The notes under the pieces: generated by a model | Databases searched by the model: none | What the model saw: only the letters and a program-made list of their open reading frames with translations | What the model was told of the DNA's origin: nothing | Program-made: the position numbers and the translations under genes | Assembly: GCF_019880245.1 (NCBI RefSeq) | Contig: NZ_CP082286.1 | Coordinates: 2,684,521 to 2,748,520 of the forward strand | DNA: 64,000 nucleotides | Reading direction: 5' to 3' | Source of the DNA: Halobaculum roseum | Lineage (GTDB): Archaea; Halobacteriota; Halobacteria; Halobacteriales; Haloferacaceae | Part shown: one piece after another, positions 43,164 to 51,122 of the stretch | Layout of the letters: each line of letters opens with the position of its first letter | How positions within the stretch are numbered: position 1 is the first letter of the stretch

Positions 43164-44426
43164 ATGAGCTACGACATCGCCGAACGCCCCGAGGAGGGCG
43201 AGGTCATCACCCTCGCCGACGAGGAGACGGGCGAACTCGACGTTCCCGAGAACCCGATCATCCCGATCATCCACGGCGACGGCATCGGCACCGACGTGGG
43301 CCCCGCGGCCCAGAAGGTGCTCGACGCCGCGGCCGAGGCCACCGGCCGCTCCATCGCGTGGATGCGCGTATACGCCGGCGAGTCCGCCCGCGAGAAATAC
43401 GACGAGAACCTCCCCGACGAGACCGTCGAGGCGTTCCGCGAGTTCCGCGTCGGCATCAAGGGACCGCTGACGACGCCGGTCGGATCCGGGTTCCGATCGC
43501 TCAACGTGGCGCTGCGCAAGACGCTCGACCTGTACGCGAACGTCCGCCCCACCTATCACCTCGACGGCGTTCCGTCGCCGGTCAAGAACCCCGAGGAGAT
43601 GGACATGATCACGTTCCGGGAGAACACCGAGGACGTGTACGCCGGCATCGAGTGGGAGGCCGGCACCGACGAGGTCGAGCAGGTCCGCGAGTTCGTCGAG
43701 GAGGACATGGGCTTCGACTCGACCATCCACGACGGCCCAGTCGGCATCGGCGTCAAACCCATCACCGAGTTCGGCTCCAAGCGCCTCATCCGCGAGGCCA
43801 TCGACTACGCGGTCAAGAACGACCGTGACTCGGTCACCCTCGTCCACAAGGGGAACATCATGAAGTTCACCGAGGCCGCCTTCCGCGACTGGGGCTACGA
43901 GGTCGCCGAGGAGGAGTACGGCGAGAACGTGATCACCGAGGACGAGCTGTGGGACGAGTACGACGGCGAGCAGCCCGACGGCACCGTGGTCGTCAACGAC
44001 CGCATCGCCGACAACATGCTCCAGCAGCTCCTCACGCGGACGGACGAGTACTCCGTCATCGCGACGATGAACCTCAACGGCGACTACATGTCCGACGCCG
44101 CCGGCGCGCAGATCGGCGGCCTCGGCATCGCCCCCGGCGTCAACTACGGCGAGGGCAAGGCCCTGGCCGAGCCGGTCCACGGCTCCGCCCCCAAGTACGC
44201 CGGCCAGGACAAGGTCAACCCGACCGCGATGATCCTCTCGGGCCGCGAGATGCTCGATTACCTCGGCTGGAGCGACGCCGCGGACCTCGTCCGCGACGCC
44301 GTCGAAGGGCAGATCAGCGAGGGTCGCGTCACCTACGACCTCGAACGCCAGCGCGAGGGCGCCACGAAGCTCGCCACCTCCGAGTTCGCCGAGGAGGTCG
44401 TCGAGCGCATCCACGACCTCGCGTAA
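43164..44426 (+). CDS. icd: isocitrate dehydrogenase (NADP-type)
   Basis: A 420-aa TCA-cycle enzyme that oxidises isocitrate to 2-oxoglutarate. Motifs are IIHGDGIGTDVGPAA, SLNVALRKTLDLYANVRP with substrate-binding Ser/Asn/Arg residues, RENTEDVYAGIE (Tyr), LVHKGNIMKFTEA (Lys), NLNGDYMSDAAGA (metal Asp) and EPVHGSAPKYAG. Length and the NADP-type nucleotide loop (HGSAPKY) fit archaeal Icd. A TATA-like CTTTTTC is about 32 nt upstream. Confidence 0.97.
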   Translation: MSYDIAERPEEGEVITLADEETGELDVPENPIIPIIHGDGIGTDVGPAAQKVLDAAAEATGRSIAWMRVYAGESAREKYDENLPDETVEAFREFRVGIKGPLTTPVGSGFRSLNVALRKTLDLYANVRPTYHLDGVPSPVKNPEEMDMITFRENTEDVYAGIEWEAGTDEVEQVREFVEEDMGFDSTIHDGPVGIGVKPITEFGSKRLIREAIDYAVKNDRDSVTLVHKGNIMKFTEAAFRDWGYEVAEEEYGENVITEDELWDEYDGEQPDGTVVVNDRIADNMLQQLLTRTDEYSVIATMNLNGDYMSDAAGAQIGGLGIAPGVNYGEGKALAEPVHGSAPKYAGQDKVNPTAMILSGREMLDYLGWSDAADLVRDAVEGQISEGRVTYDLERQREGATKLATSEFAEEVVERIHDLA

Positions 44427-44505
44427 GCGGGCCGCCGCGCCGCACGTCCGCGGCGCACACACGACCGCACCGCAGTTTTTCAGCCTCCGACGCGTACCCT
44501 CGGGT

Positions 44506-44802
44506 GTGAGTGACGACGACGATCCCTTCGCGGGGATCCCGGACGACCCGACCGCCGACCTCGACCGGGCCGACCAGACGCTGTCGATCCGCGTCGAGCG
44601 GCGCACCTACGACAAGCCCGTCACCGTGATCGAGGGGTTCGATCCGGACGCGACCGACCTCGCCGGCCTCGCCTCGGAGCTGAAGTCCGCCGTCGGCGCC
44701 GGCGGCACCGTCGACGACGACGCCGGCGTCATCGAGGTGCAGGGCGACCACGCCGACCGCGTGCGCGATCTGCTCGCCGACCGCGGGTTCGAGGTCGCCT
44801 GA
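44506..44802 (+). CDS. SUI1/eIF1-like translation initiation factor
   Basis: A 98-aa protein from GTG 44506, with a TATA-like GTTTTTCA 28 nt upstream. The SUI1 fold (about 25-98) reads LSIRVERRTYDKPVTVIEGF, LASELKSAVGAGGTV and VIEVQGDHADRVRDLLADRGFEV, matching the family's K-x-V-T-x-I-G and GGT elements. It probably helps start-codon selection. It is convergent with the PolB2 gene. Confidence 0.9.
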   Translation: MSDDDDPFAGIPDDPTADLDRADQTLSIRVERRTYDKPVTVIEGFDPDATDLAGLASELKSAVGAGGTVDDDAGVIEVQGDHADRVRDLLADRGFEVA

Positions 44803-44881
44803 GCCGCTCGGCCGGTCCGGCGGTGCGAGGGTTCCTGACGGACCGGAACGGCGCGGTCCCGGTCCGGCGCATCCGCCCCGG

Positions 44882-47146
44882 TCAGTACGCCGACAGCCGG
44901 GCGTTCCGTCCGTCGGCGAGGAACGCCGTCACGTCCTCGCGGTCCCAGCCGAACGGCGAGACCACGCTGAGCGCGGCGCGGAGCAGTCGCTCGCGGTAGG
45001 CGTCGGCGTCGTAGCTTCCGGGGTCCTCGAAGTCGAGCCGGACCCGGCCGGCGCCGCGGGCGTCGTCGTCGACGACGACGTACGCGACCGTCTGTCCGGC
45101 CGAGCGGTCGACGCCGGCGCGCTCGTACCGCGCCAGCGCCGCCGCCGTCGTCGTGTCCCGGTCGTACGCCTCCGGGTCCTTGGAGGCGCGCGTCCGGACC
45201 ACCAGGTCCGCCGGGTCGACGGCGCCGGCCCGGAGGTCGCGGAGGCGCTCGGCGAGCACGCGACAGGCCGCCGCCGGGGGGTCCTCGACGAGGCCGGAAT
45301 CGGCGTCGCCGTCCGTGCTCGCCGTTCCCGCGTCCCCCTCCGCGTTCGTCGCCTGAGCGGTCCCGTCGAGCGCGCGGATCATCTCCCGCTGTGCGTCGGC
45401 GACGAACGCCGTCGTGCTCCGCTGGCGGCACTCGATCCCGCGGACGCGGACGCCGCCGTCGGCGCGCCGGCCGAAGTACTTCGTGAGCGCCCCCGCCCGC
45501 GAGTCGCGCTTCGGGACGAAACAGACCCAGTCGTAGCGCGCCTCGAACTCCAGGGGCACGCCGACGGCGTCGCTCACGTCGGCGGCGAGCTCCCGTGCCG
45601 GAACGGGGTCGCGGTCGTCGTCGCGGGCGACCCAGACGCTGTCGACGATGGCGTGGAGGACGCGCCAGCCGCCGGCCTCGAACGCCGCCTTCGCGTCGAG
45701 CAGCGCCTCGCGGGCGTGGGCGTTGATCGCCTCGTGACACTCGATGCGGCCGAACTTCGCGTTCCGGTACCCCTGGTAGCCGAAACACGACACGAGCACC
45801 CACTTGATCGCGTCGGCGATGCGGCCGGCCCCCGCCGGGTCGACCGCGTCGCCGCCGATCCGCCGCCGCGTGTCGTCGCCGCCGGCGACGAACGCCTTCG
45901 CGGTCGCGCGGTCGTCGAGCAGGCGCCCGAGCACGCCCGGGAGGAACCCCTCGCGGTCGCAGACGCGGTAGCCGAGGTTCGGCACCGACCCGGTTCCCGG
46001 GTCCCCGTCGCGACAGCAGTCACACCGGACCGTCTCGGGGCTGACGTTGTGCGCGCGGATGACCGCCGGGTACAGCGAGGCGAAGTCGACCTCGACCACG
46101 TCCTCGTGGACGCCGACACGGGGCGAGAGCGTGACGCCGCCCCGGTCGGCGTCGTGCAGCGTCGAGAGGGGCTTGAACCGCTCGGGCGTCCAGGGTCGCC
46201 ACGGCGCGTGGACCCCGCGGCCGCGGGCGTGGTACACCTGCATCGAGGTGAGCACGCCGCCGATGCTCGCGCGGGCGGTCGCCTGCAGCGGCCGCCGGGA
46301 GCGCCGCGCGAAGTACACGAGCCCCTCCAGGCGGCCGTCCCCCCACAGGAAACTCCCCGACTGGTCGACGACGGCCCGGCCGGGGACGACGTACCGCGCG
46401 GGCGAGAAGCCGACCCGGCCGTAGCTCTCGTAGCTGTTCGCGCCGGCGACCTGCCGGACCCGGCGGTCCGGGTGGCGGCCCCACCGGAACGACACGCCGA
46501 GGTCGTCCGCGCGCTCGGCGACTAACGGGAGGAGGTCGCCGCCCGAAACGACGAGCACGTCCGGGTCGCGGCGGTCGAGCCCCGCGCGCAGCGTCTCGAT
46601 CGCGGCCCGCTCGTCGCCGTCGGGCGCCGCCGGGTCGCCGCCGATCCGGAGCGCGCCGGCGTCGCCGGCCGCCAGCGCGTCCTCGGGTAGGTCGACCCGG
46701 AGCGTCGTGAGGTCCGCGTCGCCGGCGTCGGGGACGGGTCGCGCCCCGGTGTCGAGGCAGTAGCGGAACGTCGGGTCCAGGTCCACGTCGAACAGCCGCA
46801 GCGTCCCCGGCGCGTAGTGCGCGCGCTCGAACCCCCCCCGGACGCGACGCGCGACCGCCCGGACGGCGTCGGGCTCCCGGACGCGAACCCGCAGCATGCG
46901 CTCGCTCTCGCGATCGGCGAGCGACCGGTAGCGACGGCGGGTCGCGGTCCCGGTCACGCGGTCGTCGCCGGCGAGCCAGTCGGCGAGCCGCGCCCGGGCC
47001 CGCGACGGGCCGGCGACGAGGAACGCCGGCTCGTAGTCGGGATCGCGGCGAGGGACGGCGGTCGCGGGCTCCCCCGACGGCGTCGCGTCTGCCGGACGCT
47101 CCCAGACGACCGGGGCGCCGTCGACGAACTCGATCGCGACGGTCAC
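44882..47146 (-). CDS. polB2: family-B DNA polymerase of the PolB2 type, proofreading motifs lost
   Basis: A 754-aa protein from GTG 47146. Motif A, DFASLYPAV, is intact (about 352). The motif B region reads KWVLVSCFGYQGY, with Ser-Cys in place of the usual Asn-Ser. Motif C reads IVDSVWV, so the first Asp of the DTD pair is replaced. No FDIE exonuclease motif is present and the ExoII segment (VVSGGDLLPLV) lacks its Asn and Asp, so the exonuclease is probably dead. A KYFGR segment and a Cys pair region (CDCC) remain. The protein is co-translated with two upstream genes and probably serves translesion or accessory synthesis, not replication. Confidence 0.88.
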   Translation of the reverse strand: MTVAIEFVDGAPVVWERPADATPSGEPATAVPRRDPDYEPAFLVAGPSRARARLADWLAGDDRVTGTATRRRYRSLADRESERMLRVRVREPDAVRAVARRVRGGFERAHYAPGTLRLFDVDLDPTFRYCLDTGARPVPDAGDADLTTLRVDLPEDALAAGDAGALRIGGDPAAPDGDERAAIETLRAGLDRRDPDVLVVSGGDLLPLVAERADDLGVSFRWGRHPDRRVRQVAGANSYESYGRVGFSPARYVVPGRAVVDQSGSFLWGDGRLEGLVYFARRSRRPLQATARASIGGVLTSMQVYHARGRGVHAPWRPWTPERFKPLSTLHDADRGGVTLSPRVGVHEDVVEVDFASLYPAVIRAHNVSPETVRCDCCRDGDPGTGSVPNLGYRVCDREGFLPGVLGRLLDDRATAKAFVAGGDDTRRRIGGDAVDPAGAGRIADAIKWVLVSCFGYQGYRNAKFGRIECHEAINAHAREALLDAKAAFEAGGWRVLHAIVDSVWVARDDDRDPVPARELAADVSDAVGVPLEFEARYDWVCFVPKRDSRAGALTKYFGRRADGGVRVRGIECRQRSTTAFVADAQREMIRALDGTAQATNAEGDAGTASTDGDADSGLVEDPPAAACRVLAERLRDLRAGAVDPADLVVRTRASKDPEAYDRDTTTAAALARYERAGVDRSAGQTVAYVVVDDDARGAGRVRLDFEDPGSYDADAYRERLLRAALSVVSPFGWDREDVTAFLADGRNARLSAY

Positions 47147-47463
47147 GTGTCGGACCCCGCGTGGTCGGCGGACTCCGACGACTCGGCGAGTTCGGTGTCG
47201 TCCGTCCCCGCCGACTCGACGGCGTCGAGTCGGTCCCGGAGGCGACGGATCTCCGCTTGATGGGCCAGCAGCATCGAGAGGTACATCGCCTCCAGCGCGT
47301 CCGGCGGGTTCTGGAGGCCGGCGGCGTGCGCGTGGGCGGCCGCGCCCTCGAACAGCCGGTCGAAGTCGCCCCGGTGCTCGCGGCGCAGCGCGCGCCGGTA
47401 GTCGGCCCAGTCGTCCTCGTAGGCGTCGAGGAACCGCCGGTAGGTGGGCGTCGTGCGCCCCAT
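47143..47463 (-). CDS. 106-aa helical protein of the PolB2 operon
   Basis: ATG 47463 shares its A with the TGA of the upstream gene (TGATG), and its own TGA overlaps the polB2 GTG by 4 nt. The sequence is helical and charged (TYRRFLDAYEDDWADYRRAL; ALEAMYLSMLLAHQAEIRRL), the latter looking like a short coiled coil. The acidic tail is disordered. I do not recognise a fold or motif. Conserved position suggests an adaptor between the RecA-like protein and the polymerase (inference). Confidence 0.8.
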   Translation of the reverse strand: MGRTTPTYRRFLDAYEDDWADYRRALRREHRGDFDRLFEGAAAHAHAAGLQNPPDALEAMYLSMLLAHQAEIRRLRDRLDAVESAGTDDTELAESSESADHAGSDT

Positions 47464-48188
47464 CAGCCACCCCCGTCGCCGGCGTCGGCGGTCGCAGCCA
47501 GCGGTCCGGTCGTCGCCGCCGCGACGGCCGCCGGCGAGGCCGTCGACAGCGGGTCCGCGGGGTCGACGCCGAACAGGTCGACCCAGTAGGGGACCGTCGT
47601 CTGCCAGCCGCCGGCGACGCGGTAGCCCCGGACGGTCTCTCCCGGCGCGTCGAAGCGGGTCCCGAACGGCGTCGCCTCGCACTCGATGACGCGGTCGGCC
47701 GCGTCGGCGACGGCGTCGGCGTGGTCGCCGGCGCCGGCGACCGACACGAGGACGGGACAGTCGAACGCGGCCGCGAGCTCTGTCAGGACGGCCGTGCCCG
47801 CCCGGCGGAGGCGACGGGCCTCGTCGTCGGGCGCGTCGCCCTCGCGGTACGGGCGCGCGGCGTCGGCGACGACCATCAGCCGCGTCCCGGGGCGGGCGCG
47901 CCGGGGGAGCCGGCGGATGAGTTCGGCGTGCTGGTAGGCGGTGAACGCCCGGGCGACGCGAAGCCCCGCGAGCGTCCGGCGGGTCGGGGCGGCGTCGTAC
48001 AGCCGTCGGGTGTCGGCGGCGCCGCCTGCGTCGACCCAGTAGGCCGGCCCGGGGTCGCGCGCGAGCCAGTCGGTCGCGAGGCGGGCGAGCGCGCCGCCCC
48101 CGGCGCGCTCGGTTCGCAGCACGGTGACGCCCGGTTCCGGGGCCGGACGGTCGGTCGGCGCGGGACGGTCCGTCGTCGGGAGTCGCAT
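47463..48188 (-). CDS. RecA/RadA-like ATPase-fold protein of the PolB2 operon
   Basis: A 241-aa protein. The predicted order of strands and helices resembles a RecA core: VTVLRTERAGGGALARLATDWL at the Walker A position (degenerate; the P-loop Lys is missing), YWVDAGGAADTRRLY, FTAYQHAELIRRL, then RLMVVADAARPY at the Walker B position. Later segments read ALRCPVLVSVAG-like (FDCPVLVSVAG) and VIECEATPFG. It is probably an inactive or adaptor-type RecA paralogue, as ImuA and RadB are. It is the first gene of the operon. A minus-strand ACTAAGT near 48212-48218 is a possible TATA box. Confidence 0.75.
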   Translation of the reverse strand: MRLPTTDRPAPTDRPAPEPGVTVLRTERAGGGALARLATDWLARDPGPAYWVDAGGAADTRRLYDAAPTRRTLAGLRVARAFTAYQHAELIRRLPRRARPGTRLMVVADAARPYREGDAPDDEARRLRRAGTAVLTELAAAFDCPVLVSVAGAGDHADAVADAADRVIECEATPFGTRFDAPGETVRGYRVAGGWQTTVPYWVDLFGVDPADPLSTASPAAVAAATTGPLAATADAGDGGG

Positions 48189-48257
48189 GGGCGAGGGATC
48201 CGCCGCTCGGCACTTAGTCGCGAGCCGTGAGCGCGGTGGAAGTGAACCGACTCACGA

Positions 48258-48320
48258 GGAGAGTCCGGTACAGAGACGGCTCGAATACGCGGAATTTCGG
48301 CTGTTCGATCTGTACTCTCC
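48258..48320. promoter_or_regulatory. bulged inverted repeat upstream of the PolB2 operon
   Basis: Arms GGAGAG-(TCCGG)-TACAGA (48258-48274) and TCTGTACTCTCC (48309-48320) are reverse complementary over 12 bp, apart from a 5-nt bulge. They are separated by 34 nt that include the A/T-rich GAATTTC. The repeat lies 70-132 nt before the start of the RecA-like gene and after the stop of the upstream FAD gene. It could be an operator or a terminator hairpin. Confidence 0.4.
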
Positions 48321-48416
48321 GGGCGGAAGTGAACGTCGACGCGACCGCGGCGCCGCGGGACCTCGATCCCGACGGCGGGTCCCGGACCGCCGCGGGGGAC
48401 CGACCGTCCCCGAGGA

Positions 48417-49733
48417 TCAGCTCCCGAGGATCCGGTCGGCGCACTCGTAGCCGGCGACGACGCCGCCGTTCAGGCTGCGCTCGGGGTACTGCGCCTCGCT
48501 GGCCATCCCCGCGTAGTAGAGGCCGGCGGCGACCTCGTCGCTCAGATCGTAGGGGACGACCAGGTCGAGGTAGCCGCGCTCGTAGACGGGCGCCGCCCGC
48601 GGCGCGCGCGCGAGCCGGAACTCGGTGACCGCCTCGCGCGAGAAGTCGGGGAACATCTCCACGACGTGATCGAGCCAGCGGTCCTCGATCTCCTCTTCGT
48701 CGGCGGTCGCGAGCCACTCGTCCTCGGTTTGCACGTAGCTGGCGACGTACAGGAGGTGGTCGCCGCCGTAGCGTTCGGGCGGCACGAAGTTCGTGTGCTC
48801 GATGAGCGCGCCGAAGGGGGCGTCGTGGGCGATGTTGAGCCAGTAGGTGTCCGTCAGCGGCTCGTCCATCGTGACCACCGCGCAGACGGCCCCCTGGAAG
48901 TCGATGTCGCAGGCGTACCCCGTCAGGTCCTCCAGCACGTTCGGCATCGTCGCGACGACGACGCCGTCGACGGCCTCCGTTCGCGTCTCGCCGTCCTGCT
49001 CGACGGTGATCGCGGAGGCCGCGTCGCCGTCCATGTCGAGGTCGACGACGCGCGCGTTCGTCTCGACGTTCTCCATCCCGACGTCCTCGACCAGCGCCTC
49101 GATGACGGGGGCGAAGCCGCCGTCGAAGTAGCCGAGGATCTCCCCACGGAGGAGGTCGCGCTCGCCGCGGAACTTCACCCGACCTAGGAGCCAGGCGGCG
49201 CTCACGTCGTCCTTGCGGCTGCCGAACTTCGCGTCCAGCAGTGGCTCGAAGAAGTTCTCGTACACGCCGCGGGAGGTGTGTTCGACGAGGAACTCCCGGA
49301 TCGGCACGTCCTCGAAGTCCGCGAGGTCGTCGTACGTGTCGAACGAGGGGATCCCGCCGCGCACGTCGATCTCCAGGGTGAGCATCCCCAGCCGGAACTT
49401 GTCGTACACGCTCATGTGCGGGTATGCGAGGATCTGCCACGGCGTGTCCAGCGGGTGCACGACGCCGTCGACGTAGTAGGCGTTCTTCCCGACGAGCCAC
49501 TCCAGGCGGTCGCCGACGCCCAGCTCCTCGGCCAGCTCGACGATCGTCTCCTCGGACTTCGAGAGGTGGTGGTAGAACTGCTCGATGTCGTCGCCCGCGG
49601 TCCCGTAGGTGCGCGCGAGCCCGCCCAGCGCGTCCTCGCCGCCGGCCTCGTACACCGTCACCTCGCGCCCGTTCGCGCGCAGGCGGCGGGCGGCGGCCAG
49701 GCCCGCGATGCCGCCGCCGACGATAGCGATCAT
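48417..49733 (-). CDS. FAD-dependent oxidoreductase (amine oxidase/protoporphyrinogen-oxidase-like)
   Basis: A 438-aa flavoprotein starting at ATG 49733. The dinucleotide-binding motif IAIVGGGIAGLAAARRLRAN is at the N-terminus, followed by YEAGGEDALGGLART (FAD Glu and the GG motif). The C-terminal FAD-contact segment is RSLNGGVVAGYECADRIL. The middle (AWLLGRVKFRG; EHTNFVPPERYGGDHLLYV) matches the NAD(P)/FAD amine oxidase superfamily that includes desaturases and PPOX. The substrate is uncertain. Confidence 0.87.
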   Translation of the reverse strand: MIAIVGGGIAGLAAARRLRANGREVTVYEAGGEDALGGLARTYGTAGDDIEQFYHHLSKSEETIVELAEELGVGDRLEWLVGKNAYYVDGVVHPLDTPWQILAYPHMSVYDKFRLGMLTLEIDVRGGIPSFDTYDDLADFEDVPIREFLVEHTSRGVYENFFEPLLDAKFGSRKDDVSAAWLLGRVKFRGERDLLRGEILGYFDGGFAPVIEALVEDVGMENVETNARVVDLDMDGDAASAITVEQDGETRTEAVDGVVVATMPNVLEDLTGYACDIDFQGAVCAVVTMDEPLTDTYWLNIAHDAPFGALIEHTNFVPPERYGGDHLLYVASYVQTEDEWLATADEEEIEDRWLDHVVEMFPDFSREAVTEFRLARAPRAAPVYERGYLDLVVPYDLSDEVAAGLYYAGMASEAQYPERSLNGGVVAGYECADRILGS

Positions 49734-49838
49734 GCCGTGGACTGCGGGACGGCGTGGCAAGTCGCTTGTGGATGGGCGCCGGGACCGATCGCGTGGGCGG
49801 CGGGAACGCTGAAACCGCTGGCGACCGAACGCCGACGC

Positions 49839-50228
49839 ATGACGGACGACGACATCGAGGTGGAGGTCGAGGTGGAAGTGGAGGTCGACGGCGACGAACT
49901 GGAGGTCGAGGTCGGCGACGCGACCGAGTACGAGGCCGAGTTGGAGACCGACGGGCTGGAGATCGAAGTCGAGGTGGAGGTGGAGCGCCACGGCGGAAGC
50001 GACCACGGGGAACACGGTCACGAGGGCGCGGGAGACGAGGACGGGGACGGGGAGCGCGAAGAGCACGGGGAGGAGCAGCACGAGAAGGAGGACCACGAGG
50101 AGGGGAAGGGCGTGCTCGACCCGGACGAGCCCGAGCACGGGCAGGTCGGCGAGCCGGAGCACGAGGCCGACGTGGACGCGGAGCCGGACCCCGACGCGGA
50201 GGGACCGGCCCACGAGAACTACGAGTGA
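49839..50228 (+). CDS. extremely acidic, His-containing repeat protein
   Basis: A 129-aa protein. It opens with an alternating Glu-Val run (residues 6-17), repeats this at about 44-51, and continues as an Asp/Glu/Gly/His-rich segment (about 52-95) with spaced His such as HGGSDHGEHGHEG. The alternating E-V pattern would form amphipathic beta strands, and the His cluster could bind metal. A TATA-like GCTGAAACC lies about 27 nt before ATG 49839. No family is recognised. It is divergent from the FAD gene. Confidence 0.6.
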   Translation: MTDDDIEVEVEVEVEVDGDELEVEVGDATEYEAELETDGLEIEVEVEVERHGGSDHGEHGHEGAGDEDGDGEREEHGEEQHEKEDHEEGKGVLDPDEPEHGQVGEPEHEADVDAEPDPDAEGPAHENYE

Positions 50229-50320
50229 CGGCGGGCGACGGGTTCGGGGCGGGGTGGTCGGCCGGACGCGACCCCGGACCGGAAGACGCGCGACCGCACC
50301 GGCGTCGGCGACGAACGCGC

Positions 50321-50327
50321 TTTTTAA
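50321..50327 (+). promoter_or_regulatory. TATA box of the DUF5815-like gene
   Basis: TTTTTAA centred 28 nt before ATG 50352, a strong leaderless-type promoter spacing that fixes the start codon. Confidence 0.6.
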
Positions 50328-50351
50328 CCCGTGCGGGAGCCAACGGCGGGT

Positions 50352-50885
50352 ATGAGCGAACCGCGCGTCCCCGGAGGCGGGGACGACGCCGTCGAGCTGC
50401 CGTGCGGCGAGACGCGGCCGATGTCGGTGTTCGACCTCGGCATGCGCGAGTACGACTGCGCGTGCGGGGCGACCCACGGCGTCGTCACCGACGTGAACCC
50501 GCCCGAGCGCTTCCTCCCGGAGTTCCTGGTCGGGACGCTGCGGGAGGCCGTCGAGACGACCAGCGACGAGATGCCGGAGTTCGGCACCCCGCACCTGATG
50601 GGCATCGTGCTGGAGGAGTTCCCCGAACGGGTGACGGCCGTCGACGCCAGCGAGAACCCCGACATGGGCTACTCGATGCTGTGGGTGACGGCGTTCGACT
50701 CCCGGCGCCTCCACGAGATCGTCGTCGAGTTGGTGATCGAGCTGATGGAACACGCCGTCAGCCACGCCGAGGACTCGACGGCGATGACACAGTTCGAGGA
50801 GCAGATGCTGGAGTTCGACGTGACGGAGTTCGTCGACCAGTACCGCGCGGAGCGCGACCTGGACGCCGACGACGTGTACGTCTGA
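50352..50885 (+). CDS. DUF5815-like conserved haloarchaeal protein
   Basis: A 177-aa protein. A Cys pair (CACG, about residues 37-40) after a first Cys (LPCGE) suggests a small metal site at the N-terminus. The rest is alpha/beta: RFLPEFLVGTLREAVETT, HLMGIVLEEFPERVTAVD and a long C-terminal helix (EIVVELVIELMEHAVSH). From memory it is the family DUF5815, widespread in haloarchaea. Function is unknown. Confidence 0.8.
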   Translation: MSEPRVPGGGDDAVELPCGETRPMSVFDLGMREYDCACGATHGVVTDVNPPERFLPEFLVGTLREAVETTSDEMPEFGTPHLMGIVLEEFPERVTAVDASENPDMGYSMLWVTAFDSRRLHEIVVELVIELMEHAVSHAEDSTAMTQFEEQMLEFDVTEFVDQYRAERDLDADDVYV

Positions 50886-51122
50886 TCCTCCGGTGTTCCG
50901 GGTGGGGTCGCTGTAGTCGGTACCGTCGGTTCGGCGGTCGTGACTGGCGGGACCCTGACCGCACCGGCGACCGCTTCAGTGACGGGGATGGAGACTTCGA
51001 CAGCGACAGTTACGGCGACAGCGACGACGACCGCGAAAGTCCCGCCTGTTGCTCGGACGGGCCAGCGTGGCATTCGCGTGGTCGGTGTGCGCGCTCGCGG
51101 TGGGTGTGATCCGTCGTGCCCG

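Noticed and set aside
50886-51122. Possible genes in the spacer after the DUF5815-like gene (plus-strand DSDSYGDSDDD-like stretch; minus-strand hydrophobic stretch)
   Set aside because: The repetitive GAC/AGC-rich run reads as acidic on one strand and as a Val/Ala helix on the other. Neither frame has a start with promoter spacing or a recognisable domain; it may be a decayed gene end.
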